Assembly (NCBI RefSeq): GCF_022690685.1
Contig: NZ_JALCYY010000047.1
Coordinates: 1-39,162 of the forward strand
DNA from: Anaeromyxobacter terrae
Lineage (GTDB): Bacteria; Myxococcota; Myxococcia; Myxococcales; Anaeromyxobacteraceae
Length of the DNA: 39,162 bases
Reading direction: 5' to 3'
Part shown: piece by piece, positions 10,554 through 17,619 of the stretch
How positions within the stretch are numbered: the stretch's first letter is position 1
How the letters are laid out: the number at the start of each line of letters is the position of its first letter
Program-made: the position numbers and the translations under genes
Notes under the pieces: model-generated
Database searches by the model: none
Told to the model about the DNA's origin: nothing
The model's input: the letters and a program-made list of their open reading frames with translations, nothing else

Positions 10554-10822
10554 GCTCCCGCCACCCCGGCTGGGCCGCTCGGACCGTGCCTGGACAGCGC
10601 GATCCCAACTCTTCGATGCCCGAGTCCGATGTGCGCATCCATACGCCGGTCCATCGGCGTACGGCCCTCCGGGCGGTCGGCCCTGAGATGAGTCCTGAGG
10701 GCTGCGCCCCGCCCCGCCGACGGCCGCCCGCGGTCGCGGGTGCGCGCGGGTTCCCCGCCGGAGGGACTTCGCCCCTCCCGCGAAGGCCCGTTCGACTGTG
10801 CCCCCACCCACCCCTGCTGCGG
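10554..10822. other. Gene-free stretch with short hairpins
   Basis: This lies between the broken 5' side of the HNH remnant and the hydrolase gene. It contains an inverted repeat TACGCCG (10642-10648) and CGGCGTA (10655-10661), and GGAGGG (10760-10765) with CCCTCC (10773-10778), the latter placed to end transcription of the minus-strand hydrolase. GGGCTGCGCCCC-type sequence occurs near 10698 and again near 10827, inside the hydrolase end. No gene is supported. Confidence 0.45.
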
Positions 10823-11563
10823 CTAGGGGCTGCGCCCCCGCCCCGGCGCGCGCGGGCGTGGCAAGGCGCGGGCGGCGAGCTCCTCGATGTGCGCGAGGCA
10901 GGCGTGCGGGGCGCGCTGCAGGATCATGTGGGGCGCGTCGAGCCGCACCACCTCGGCGGCGGGGCGGAGCGCCAGGATCTCGTCGCCGACGTCGGTGCGG
11001 ATGAGCCGGTCGCGCGACGGCGAGAGCACGAGGATCGGCGCGTCGACCTGCACGAGCGCGTCACGCACGTCCGAACGGAGCGCCTCCATCGCGCGGAGCG
11101 CCATGACCTCGGGCGTCGTCCTCCCCACCGCCTCCTGCACCTCGCGGAGGAGCGCGTCGGGTGCATCCCGCCCCGCCATGAAGTGGCGCACGAGGAAGGC
11201 GGGCATCCGCAGGCCGAAGAGGCGGGCGCCGACGAGCCCGCGGATCGGATGGAGGAGCGGGTGCAGCGGCCGGTGCAGGAACGTCGCGGCGAGCACGAGG
11301 CCGGCGAGCCCGGGCGGCCGCTCGGCGGCGAGCCGGATCGCGATCGGCCCGGAGAACGACTCCGCCACGAGGAGGAACGGCCCGCGCGGCAGGCTCGAGC
11401 GCACGCGATCGACGAGCGCGTCGTAGCCGAGCGGCGCGTCGGCCGGGTAGGAGACCACCACCGGCGCGATGCGCCGCGGCGCAGCGGCGAGGAGCGGCGC
11501 GAAGAGCCGGCCGCTCCCGTCGATGCCGGGGAGGAGGAGCGCCGGGGTCGCGCCGGCGGGCAT
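10823..11563 (-). CDS. Alpha/beta hydrolase
   Basis: A 246-residue alpha/beta-hydrolase fold protein without a signal peptide. The N-terminal LLLPGIDGSGRLF provides the oxyanion-loop strand and turn. The nucleophile elbow is AESFSG (67-72), with Ser69 as nucleophile; Ala replaces the first Gly of the common GxSxG. The acid is probably the Asp in LSPSRDRLI and the base the His in LDAPHM. These suggest an esterase or lipase-like enzyme; the substrate cannot be told. It begins ten bases after the purC stop on the same strand, so the two are probably co-transcribed, without an obvious functional link. Confidence 0.85.
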   Translation of the reverse strand: MPAGATPALLLPGIDGSGRLFAPLLAAAPRRIAPVVVSYPADAPLGYDALVDRVRSSLPRGPFLLVAESFSGPIAIRLAAERPPGLAGLVLAATFLHRPLHPLLHPIRGLVGARLFGLRMPAFLVRHFMAGRDAPDALLREVQEAVGRTTPEVMALRAMEALRSDVRDALVQVDAPILVLSPSRDRLIRTDVGDEILALRPAAEVVRLDAPHMILQRAPHACLAHIEELAARALPRPRAPGRGRSP

Positions 11564-11573
11564 GCGCCGGAGG

Positions 11574-12533
11574 CTAGAGATAGCCCTTCGCGCGGAGGTT
11601 GCGCTGGATGCGCTCCTCGACCGAGCCCACGTCCGACGCGAACGTCTCGCCGGTGAGCCGCTCGAAGACCTCGATGTACTTGCGCGCGAGCATCACCCGC
11701 ACGTCGTCGGAGAGGGCGGGGGGCTTGCCGTGGCCGGAGAACCCGTGCTCCTTGATGAGCCACTGCCGGATGTTCTCCTTGTCGAGCATCTCCTGCTCGG
11801 CGCCCTTCGCGAACCGATCCTCGTAGCCGTCCGCAACCCAGTAGCGGGAGCTGTCGGGCGTGTGGATCTCGTCGATGACCACGAGCTTCCCGGCGATGGT
11901 CCCCATCTCGTACTTCGTGTCCACGAGGATGAGGCCGCGGCTCCGCGCCCACTCCTGCCCGCGCTGGAAGAGCCGCTCCGCGATGGTGGTCGCCTCGCGC
12001 CAGAGCTCCGGCGAGACGAGGCCCTGAGCGAGGATCTCCTTCTCGCTGATGGGCTCGTCGTGCTTGCCGTACTCCGCCTTGGTGGAGGGCGTGATGATGG
12101 GCCGGTCGAAGCGCTGGTCCTTGCGGAGCCCCTTCGGCCACTCGATCCCGTAGGCGCCCGCCTTGCCGGCCTCGTAGTCGCGCCAGAGTGAGCCCGTGAT
12201 GTAGCCGCGGATCACGATCTCGATGGGCAGCGGCTTCGCGCGCTTCACGACCATGACGCTCGGATCGGGCAGGTCGACGACGTGCGTCGGCGCGAGGTCC
12301 TTCACCTTCTCGAACCAGAAGGCGGTGAGGCGGGAGAGCACCTCGCCCTTGAACGGGATCGTGCCGAGCACGTGGTCGAACGCGGAGATGCGATCGGTCG
12401 TGACCATCACGATCTCGTCGCCGCGGGCGTAGTTGTCGCGGACCTTGCCGCGGTACAGCTCGCCGAGCGCGGGCAGGTCGATCTGGCGGAGCGTGTGGGG
12501 GAGCTGAGCGCGGAGCTTGTCGTCCGGGATCAT
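11574..12533 (-). CDS. purC: Phosphoribosylaminoimidazole-succinocarboxamide synthase
   Basis: PurC (SAICAR synthase) condenses CAIR with aspartate using ATP in de novo purine synthesis. The 319-residue protein begins MIPDDKLRAQLPHTLRQIDL. Conserved features include LYRGKVRDNY (nucleotide-binding loop), TTDRISAFDHVL, VIRGYITGSLWRDY, and LVDTKYEMG followed by DEIHTPDSSRYW. The longer C-terminal region makes it like the roughly 300-residue yeast/proteobacterial long form rather than the 240-residue Bacillus type. The frame is open far upstream, but MIPDD is the family-like start and lies ten bases from a TATAAC box, leaving little or no leader. trmJ diverges 29 bases away. Confidence 0.96.
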   Translation of the reverse strand: MIPDDKLRAQLPHTLRQIDLPALGELYRGKVRDNYARGDEIVMVTTDRISAFDHVLGTIPFKGEVLSRLTAFWFEKVKDLAPTHVVDLPDPSVMVVKRAKPLPIEIVIRGYITGSLWRDYEAGKAGAYGIEWPKGLRKDQRFDRPIITPSTKAEYGKHDEPISEKEILAQGLVSPELWREATTIAERLFQRGQEWARSRGLILVDTKYEMGTIAGKLVVIDEIHTPDSSRYWVADGYEDRFAKGAEQEMLDKENIRQWLIKEHGFSGHGKPPALSDDVRVMLARKYIEVFERLTGETFASDVGSVEERIQRNLRAKGYL

Positions 12534-12542
12534 GGGCGGGAT

Positions 12543-12548
12543 GTTATA
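12543..12548 (-). promoter_or_regulatory. Candidate -10 box for purC (near-leaderless)
   Basis: On the minus strand this reads TATAAC, five of six matches to the TATAAT consensus, in otherwise extremely GC-rich DNA. Its downstream edge is nine bases from the purC ATG, so transcription would start within a few bases of the start codon. No convincing -35 box is seen; the region upstream is already inside the divergent methyltransferase gene. Confidence 0.4.
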
Positions 12549-12562
12549 CGTCGCGCCCTCAC

Positions 12563-13330
12563 ATGGAACCGGGAAAAGTACGGATCGTCCTTCACCGCCC
12601 GCAGAGCGCCGACAACATCGGCGCCGTCGCCCGGGCGATGAAGAACTTCGGCCTGTCCCGCCTGGCGATCGTGGCGCCGCCGTCCTGGGCGGGGCCTCCT
12701 CGCAGCGGGGGGCCGGGCACCGCCCGGGAGGACGTCCTCGCGCGCGCCCGCCGCCTCGCGCGGCGGGCGTCGGACGTCCTGGAGGCCGCCGAGGTCCACG
12801 CGGAGCTGCGCGGGGCGCTCGGCCCGGCCGTCTGGACCTGCGGCACGACCTCGCGCGCGGTGGAGGGGCGCCCCTTCCTCGATCCCGCCGGCCTCGCGGC
12901 GGAGGTCGCCCGGCGGAGCGTCCAGGGCGAGGTCGCGATCGTGTTCGGGCAGGAGCGGCGCGGGCTCTCCGACGCGGAGCTCGAGCTCTGCCAGGCGGTC
13001 TGCTCCATCCCGACCTCGCCGGCGTACGACTCGATGAACCTGGCCCAGTCCGTGGCGGTGCTCGCCTATGAGATCGGCCGGCCGCGCCAGGCTCCCACGC
13101 CGCAACCGGCCGCGGCGGAGCCCGCGCGGCACGCGACCGTAGAGGCGCTGTGGGACCGGCTGAAGGCGCTCCTCGGCGCGGCGGGCTACCTGAACCCGCA
13201 GAACCCCGAGCACATCCTCGCGGACCTGCGCCGCCTGCTCGCCCGCGCGGAGCCCACGCAACGCGAGGTCGAGCTCCTCGTCGCGGCGGTGCGCGCGCTC
13301 GAGCGGACGCTGCGCGACCGCGCGAGGTGA
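12563..13330 (+). CDS. trmJ: TrmH/SpoU-family RNA 2'-O-methyltransferase, TrmJ-like
   Basis: A 255-residue SPOUT-fold methyltransferase. The first motif is HRPQSADNIGAVARAMKNFG, with the Asn and Arg shared by SpoU enzymes. The knot motifs are IVFGQERRGLSDAELELC and SIPTSPAYDSMNLAQSVAVLAYE. The C-terminal 80 residues form a helical extension like that of TrmJ, which methylates the ribose at position 32 of tRNAs; LasT-type relatives are the main alternative. The ATG at 12563 is 29 bases from the divergent purC start. Its stop is only 12 bases from the end of the convergent zinc-motif gene. Confidence 0.85.
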   Translation: MEPGKVRIVLHRPQSADNIGAVARAMKNFGLSRLAIVAPPSWAGPPRSGGPGTAREDVLARARRLARRASDVLEAAEVHAELRGALGPAVWTCGTTSRAVEGRPFLDPAGLAAEVARRSVQGEVAIVFGQERRGLSDAELELCQAVCSIPTSPAYDSMNLAQSVAVLAYEIGRPRQAPTPQPAAAEPARHATVEALWDRLKALLGAAGYLNPQNPEHILADLRRLLARAEPTQREVELLVAAVRALERTLRDRAR

Positions 13331-13342
13331 GGAACCCGCCGG

Positions 13343-13633
13343 CTACGCCGCCGGGGCGGCCGCGGCCTGGTTCTTCTTGCGGCTCTTCTTCCAGGCCTCG
13401 AAGTGCTCCTGGCAGAGCCCGTGCTCGACGACCTTCTTCTTGCAGTCGGGCTTCGAGCAGGTGTCGTAGCGTCCCGGGCGGCTCTCGAGCTCGCCACGGC
13501 GGAACTGCTTGTAGTGGAAGAAGCAGAGGCCCTTGGCGCGGTAGGCGCGCTTGCAGCCGGCCACCGTGCAGGTCTTGGTGCCGCCGCCCTTCGCGCGAGG
13601 CGCGGCCTTCTTCGTGTTGGTCGTCTCGGCCAT
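13343..13633 (-). CDS. Small basic protein with two C-x4-C-x9-C-x2-H zinc motifs
   Basis: A 96-residue, Lys-rich protein with an exactly repeated metal-ligand pattern: Cys22, Cys27, Cys37, His40 and Cys59, Cys64, Cys74, His77. Each His is followed by an aromatic residue and each third Cys is preceded by a Gly-Leu pair (KGLC, HGLC). Such C-C-C-H sites nearly always bind zinc. The basic flanks (RKSRKK-like tail, Lys-rich head) suggest nucleic-acid binding. Similar proteins are annotated in myxobacteria as vegetative or hypothetical proteins (recollection). It lies 39 bases downstream of htrA on the same strand. No enzymatic motif is visible. Confidence 0.8.
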   Translation of the reverse strand: MAETTNTKKAAPRAKGGGTKTCTVAGCKRAYRAKGLCFFHYKQFRRGELESRPGRYDTCSKPDCKKKVVEHGLCQEHFEAWKKSRKKNQAAAAPAA

Positions 13634-13672
13634 AGAGGGGCGCTAGATACCCGACCCGAGGTCGGATGGCAA

Positions 13673-14791
13673 CTAGCGACCCTCGTCCCCGAGTGCGGCC
13701 CGCGCCTGGGCGGCCTTCGCCCGTTCCTGCGCGGGCACCTCGGCGAGCGAGATCCGGACCGAGCGCTCGGGCCCTTGCCCGCGGCGGGTCTTGAGCTCGA
13801 TCTCGCGGCCCACACCCGCGGTCGACACGTACCAGCGGAGCCTCGAGGGGGTGTGGACGTCGTGGCCCTGGAACCCGGTGATCACGTCGCCGACCTTGAC
13901 CCCGGCGGCGGCGGCGGGGCCGCCCGTCGCGACCTCCGTCACCACCACCCCGCGCGGCTCGTCGCCCCGCGGGATCTCGCGGACCGCGACGCCGAGCCAG
14001 CTCCGCACCACGCGGCCGTGATCGCGCAGCTGGCCGACGATCTCCTTCGCCATGTTGATGGGCACGGCGAAGCCGATCCCCTGGCCGGTCGCGTTTACCG
14101 CGGTGGCGATCCCGATCACCTCGCCGCGCAGGTTCAGCACCGGCCCCCCCGAGTTGCCCGGGTTGATCGACGCGTCGGTCTGGATGAAGTCGTACGTGCC
14201 CGGGCGCCCGAGCGGCGCGATGTCGGTCCGGCCGGTGTGGCTCACGATCCCGAGCGTCACGGTGTGGTCGAGCCCGAAGGGGCTGCCGATCACGAGCACC
14301 CACTCGGCGACGGCGACTCGGTCGGAGTCGCCGAGCGGCACGAACGGAAGCGGCCGCTTGGCCTCGATCTTGAGGAGCGCGACGTCGGACTCGGCGTCGG
14401 CACCGACCACGCGCGCGGGCACGCGCGGAGTGTCCGAGCCGAAGTCGACCTCGACCACCTCGGCGCCCTCGACCACGTGGGCGTTCGTGACGACCCAGCC
14501 GTCGCGGTGGATGACGAAGCCCGAGCCGATCCCCTTGCGCGGCCCCTCGTTGAGCTTCTCGAACAGGTCGCGGAGCTCCTCGTCGTTCGCGCCCGGCGGC
14601 GGCGCCTGCGTGGTCACGACCCCGACCACCGCGGGGATCGCCGACTCGGCGAGCCTGGACAGATCCGGGAGCCCCTGCGCGGCCTGCGGGACCACCTGTG
14701 GAGCCTTCGCCTCGGAGTACAGCGGGCGCGAGGCGTCGCCCGGTCCCGCCGCCACCCACGCCGCCGCCACGAGCGCCGCCCAGCCGGACAT
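13673..14791 (-). CDS. HtrA/DegP-family serine protease with one PDZ domain
   Basis: A 372-residue trypsin-like envelope protease. The start at 14791 is chosen because GGAGGTGG lies just upstream, giving MSGWAALVAAAWVAAGPGDA, a short signal-peptide-like N-terminus; the longer frame to 14830 lacks this site. The catalytic triad is His105 (TNAHVV), Asp136 (SDVALLK) and Ser214 (PGNSGGP). A single PDZ domain occupies roughly residues 275-350 (GVVVTEVATGGPAAAAGVKVGD). One PDZ domain is DegS-like, but unlike DegS the protein has no clear long membrane anchor. A site-2 protease of RseP type is encoded at 19621, yet the two genes are not in one operon. Confidence 0.93.
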   Translation of the reverse strand: MSGWAALVAAAWVAAGPGDASRPLYSEAKAPQVVPQAAQGLPDLSRLAESAIPAVVGVVTTQAPPPGANDEELRDLFEKLNEGPRKGIGSGFVIHRDGWVVTNAHVVEGAEVVEVDFGSDTPRVPARVVGADAESDVALLKIEAKRPLPFVPLGDSDRVAVAEWVLVIGSPFGLDHTVTLGIVSHTGRTDIAPLGRPGTYDFIQTDASINPGNSGGPVLNLRGEVIGIATAVNATGQGIGFAVPINMAKEIVGQLRDHGRVVRSWLGVAVREIPRGDEPRGVVVTEVATGGPAAAAGVKVGDVITGFQGHDVHTPSRLRWYVSTAGVGREIELKTRRGQGPERSVRISLAEVPAQERAKAAQARAALGDEGR

Positions 14792-14908
14792 GACCACCTC
14801 CACCCGCCGGACTCGCGGGCTCCCGAACAAGGTGGGGACCGCGGAGGAGGCGGCGCAAGGAGGCGAAGCTGGGGGTTGCCCGCGCGTCCGGCGCGGGCCG
14901 GGGCACTG

Positions 14909-15226
14909 CTAGGGGTGGGCGCGCAGCTCGTCCGCGAGGACGCGATCGAGGGCGCGGCGGTCGGCGTCGGTGTGAGCCTCGGTGGGCCGGGCGCGGGACC
15001 CTCCCTGCGCGCCGCGAGCCTGCGAGCGGGCGGTCGGCCGGTGGTCGGCCGACGGCTTCTCGCCGCCGCGGCCGGCGAGCTCGTCCCAGCCGCGCTCGAC
15101 GAAGGCGGGGAAGCTCCCGGCGCGCTCCCAGCGCGCCGCGAGGGTGCGGCCGTGGACGGGCACCCAGAGCCACAGCGCGGCGAGCACGGCGCCCGCGAGG
15201 ACGAGCTTCGCGAGGAGGCGGAGCAT
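14909..15226 (-). CDS. Small hypothetical membrane-anchored protein
   Basis: A 105-residue protein with an N-terminal transmembrane segment (LLAKLVLAGAVLAALWLWVPV, about 4-24) followed by a charged, mostly hydrophilic tail. GGAGGCGGAGC precedes the ATG. It lies 65 bases after the phosphatase gene and 117 bases before htrA on the same strand, so it is likely part of that run. No domain recognised. Confidence 0.65.
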   Translation of the reverse strand: MLRLLAKLVLAGAVLAALWLWVPVHGRTLAARWERAGSFPAFVERGWDELAGRGGEKPSADHRPTARSQARGAQGGSRARPTEAHTDADRRALDRVLADELRAHP

Positions 15227-15291
15227 GCGAACCGGGGTAGCACGGGACCCGGGCGCGAGCGAGTTTTGGGCGGGACCCGGGTGGGCGCCGG

Positions 15292-15921
15292 CTATCGCAG
15301 GTACGGGACGAGCTCGGCGGCGTCGTCCACGAACGCGGTCGCGCCCGCCGCGGCGAGCTCCGCGCGGGAGCCGAGCCCCCAGGTCACGGCGACGAGCGCG
15401 ACGCCCGCCGCGCGCGCGGTCGCGACGTCCACGCGGCTGTCCCCGACGAACACCGTGTCGCCGGGCGCCGCCCCGTGCTCGGCCATGATCTCGAGCGACC
15501 CGGTGGGATCGGGCTTCCGCGGCGCGTCATCGCCGCCGACGATCGCGACGAAGCGATCCGCGACGCCGAGGCCGGAGAGGATCTTGCGGGCCATCGCGCC
15601 CGGCTTGTTGGTGTGGACCGCGAGCGCGCGTCCGGCGCCGGCGAGCGCCGCGTCGAGCCCGGGGTAGAGCCGCGTGCGGTCGAGGCAGTGCGCCTCGTAG
15701 TGGTCGCGCCAGAGGGCGAGCGCCGGCTCGAGGAGCTCGTCGCGCGGGGCGATCGCGCGGGCGAGGAGCAGCCGCGCCCCCTCGCCGACGAAGCCGCGGA
15801 TCTCGTCCCGCCCCCTCGAGGGCAGCCCGAGCGCGGCGAGCGCGTGGTTCACCGACGCCGCGAGGTCGTCGATCGAGTCGACGAGCGTGCCGTCGAGATC
15901 GAGGATCGCGAGGCGGGTCAC
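15292..15921 (-). CDS. gph: HAD-superfamily phosphatase, phosphoglycolate phosphatase-like
   Basis: A 209-residue HAD hydrolase. Motif I is LAILDLDGTLVDS, with the nucleophile Asp8 and general acid Asp10; motif II is VHTNKP (Thr); Lys lies in APRKPDP; motif IV is VFVGDSRVDV. The helical cap inserted after motif I is the C1 type found in phosphoglycolate phosphatase, which removes 2-phosphoglycolate formed during DNA end repair. Other small phosphomonoesters are possible substrates. The GTG start at 15921 overlaps the stop of the upstream OmpA-like gene by four bases (GTGA), so translation is probably coupled. Confidence 0.87.
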   Translation of the reverse strand: MTRLAILDLDGTLVDSIDDLAASVNHALAALGLPSRGRDEIRGFVGEGARLLLARAIAPRDELLEPALALWRDHYEAHCLDRTRLYPGLDAALAGAGRALAVHTNKPGAMARKILSGLGVADRFVAIVGGDDAPRKPDPTGSLEIMAEHGAAPGDTVFVGDSRVDVATARAAGVALVAVTWGLGSRAELAAAGATAFVDDAAELVPYLR

Positions 15922-17438
15922 CGCGTCCCTTCGCCGCCGTCGAGGATCGTGAACTCGACGCGCCGGTTCTTGGCGCGCCCGAGCGCGGTCTTGTTGGACG
16001 CGATCGGGTGCTCCTCGCCGAAGCCGGTCGGCTCGAGCCGCTCGCGCGCGACGCCCTTGCCGGCGAGGTAGCGCGCCACGGTGCGGGCGCGCCGGTCGGA
16101 GAGGTCCTTGTTGTACGCGTTCGAGCCGACGTCGTCGGTGTGGCCCTCGACGCGCACGCGGCGGAGCTCCGGGTGGGCGACGAGGATCCCGCCGATGGCG
16201 TCGAGCACCGGGAACGACTGCGAGCGCAGGGTGTCGCGCCCGGTGTCGAACTGGATCGCGTCCTTGAGCGAGAGCCGCTCCGTCTCGATCTCGACGAGCG
16301 GCTCCTCCTCCTTCACCGGGCAGCCGTCGCGCGTCGCGGGGCCGGGCTGGGCAGGGCAGCGGTCCTCGCGATCCGGGATCTCGTCGCCGTCGCGATCCGG
16401 GCAGCCGTCGAGCTCGGCCGGGCCGGGCTCCGCGGGGCAGGCGTCGCGCGCGTCGGGCACGCCGTCGCGATCGCGGTCCGGCTCGCCGGAGGCGTCGTCG
16501 CGCGCGGTGTCGAGGGCGAAGCGGATGCCCCCGAAGACGCGCCACGACTCGCGGCCGTACCCGGCCGCGCCGAGGCCGGTGCCCGCGCCGAGGTCCACCG
16601 CGAGGCGATCGGAGAGGAACGCGCGGAGGCCGGTGCGAGCGGAGAGCGGGGCGCGGTGGCGATCGGTCGAGAGATCGTTGCCGCGCGGCCAGCCTCCGCC
16701 GACCTCGGCGATCGCGCGCCACTGCCGCGCGGCGCCGGGAGAGGTGAGGTCGTAGGAGCCGCCGAGGGACCAGGTCGGCCCGTCGTTCACCACGAGCTGC
16801 GCCCACTGCCCCCGCTCCCGGAGGACGTAGCCGACCTGGGCGTCGAGGCGGGTGCGGCCGAAGGCGCGGGTGAGGACCACGCCGGGCACCGCCATCGGCC
16901 CCTCGCCCGTGAAGGCGGTGCGGTCGCCGGTGGGCGCGCGCAGGTCGAGGAGCGCGGCGAGCCCGATCCCGAGCGGCGCGCGCGCCGCCTCGAGCAGGGA
17001 GAGCTTCGCCACGAGCCGGACGTCGCCGAGCGCGCTCCGCGCGATGGGGGCGACGAGCGGCCCGGTCACGCCCCGGTCCTGGAGCAGCGAGAGGTCGGAG
17101 CGCTGGTAGAGCGCGACGGGCAGGTCGAGGCCGAGCTCGAGCCGCCCGAGCGACGCGGCGGCGAGCAGGTGCGCGGACAGGCGCGAGGCGAGGACGTCCT
17201 CGCGCGCGTCGCCGAGCTGGAGGGCGAGCAGCCCGTCCGTCCAGTCGAGGAGGAACGCCGCGCCGATCCGCCCGCGCGGCGCCGTCGCCGCGGTCTCGAG
17301 CGTGAAGCCGCCGTCGAGCGAGAGCGCCGGGCGCGTCGGGTCGGGATCGAACCCGCGCGCGGTGGGATCGTCGGCCGGGGCCGCCGGGTGGGCAGCGAGG
17401 AGCGCTGCGAGCGCCAGGACAGGTCGGACGGTGCGCAT
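15918..17438 (-). CDS. OmpA-family outer membrane protein with TSP3 repeats
   Basis: A 506-residue exported protein. Residues 1-21 form a signal peptide ending in AAHPAAPA. Residues about 40-310 are strand-rich and look like an outer-membrane beta-barrel. Residues 320-374 contain Asp-rich thrombospondin type 3 repeats (DRDRDGVPDARDACP, DRDGDEIPDREDRCP), which bind calcium. The C-terminal OmpA domain (about 388-500) has VRVEGHTDDVGSNAYN and LSDRRARTVARYL, containing the Asp and Arg that hold peptidoglycan diaminopimelate. It probably links outer membrane and cell wall. A candidate promoter lies directly upstream, and it is translationally coupled to the gph-like gene. Confidence 0.93.
   Translation of the reverse strand: MRTVRPVLALAALLAAHPAAPADDPTARGFDPDPTRPALSLDGGFTLETAATAPRGRIGAAFLLDWTDGLLALQLGDAREDVLASRLSAHLLAAASLGRLELGLDLPVALYQRSDLSLLQDRGVTGPLVAPIARSALGDVRLVAKLSLLEAARAPLGIGLAALLDLRAPTGDRTAFTGEGPMAVPGVVLTRAFGRTRLDAQVGYVLRERGQWAQLVVNDGPTWSLGGSYDLTSPGAARQWRAIAEVGGGWPRGNDLSTDRHRAPLSARTGLRAFLSDRLAVDLGAGTGLGAAGYGRESWRVFGGIRFALDTARDDASGEPDRDRDGVPDARDACPAEPGPAELDGCPDRDGDEIPDREDRCPAQPGPATRDGCPVKEEEPLVEIETERLSLKDAIQFDTGRDTLRSQSFPVLDAIGGILVAHPELRRVRVEGHTDDVGSNAYNKDLSDRRARTVARYLAGKGVARERLEPTGFGEEHPIASNKTALGRAKNRRVEFTILDGGEGTR
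16317..16478 (-). repeat. Coding repeat: tandem TSP3 units in the OmpA-like gene
   Basis: Two near-identical units of about 26-27 codons (GCPDRDGDEIPDREDRCP-type) encode Asp-rich TSP3 calcium loops, residues 321-374. At DNA level the units share GCGATCCGG and GCAGCCGTCG words. They are protein-coding repeats, not CRISPR or mobile DNA. Confidence 0.7.
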
Positions 17439-17444
17439 CCCGCG

Positions 17445-17472
17445 AGCTTAGGCGAACCGTACGGGGAGGCAA
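17445..17472 (-). promoter_or_regulatory. Candidate promoter for the OmpA-like gene
   Basis: On the minus strand TTGCCT (17472-17467) and TAAGCT (17450-17445) are spaced by 16 bases, with the -10 box six bases before the ATG. Match to consensus is moderate. If real, the transcript would be leaderless or nearly so. Confidence 0.35.
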
Positions 17473-17481
17473 GCCGACGTC

Positions 17482-17598
17482 CGCCTACCTTTGTACCGGG
17501 GGGGCGCAGACGGCGCGTCCCCCCGGACCCCCGGCTCGCTCCGGCGCAGCTTCGAGCCGGCTGCGCCTGCGCTCGCATATCCGCCACGGAAGTAGGCG
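17482..17598. terminator. Dense hairpin cluster between HD-GYP and OmpA-like genes
   Basis: Four complementary pairs lie in 117 bases. Outer: CGCCTAC (17482-17488) with GTAGGCG (17592-17598). First stem: CCGGGGGGGCGC (17496-17507) with GCGTCCCCCCGG (17515-17526), one wobble. Second: CCGGCTCG (17531-17538) with CGAGCCGG (17553-17560). Third: GGCGCAGC (17543-17550) with GCTGCGCC (17560-17567). The third crosses the second, so they are alternatives or a pseudoknot. The site is downstream of the six-gene minus-strand operon, so a terminator is the simplest reading. Confidence 0.55.
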
Positions 17599-17619
17599 TG
17601 CGTGGGCGGAGTCGATCCG

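Noticed and set aside
9732-10811. A defence or restriction system around the HNH nuclease
   Set aside because: The nuclease is isolated and truncated, with no methyltransferase, specificity or effector partner nearby.
11574-15173. An apparent 1199-residue protein fused to the N-terminus of PurC
   Set aside because: Everything before MIPDD is low-complexity shadow sequence running through trmJ and htrA; PurC alone has the normal length.
16317-16478. Short tandem repeats resembling a small repeat array
   Set aside because: They encode TSP3 calcium-binding repeats in frame inside the OmpA-like protein; no spacers as in CRISPR.
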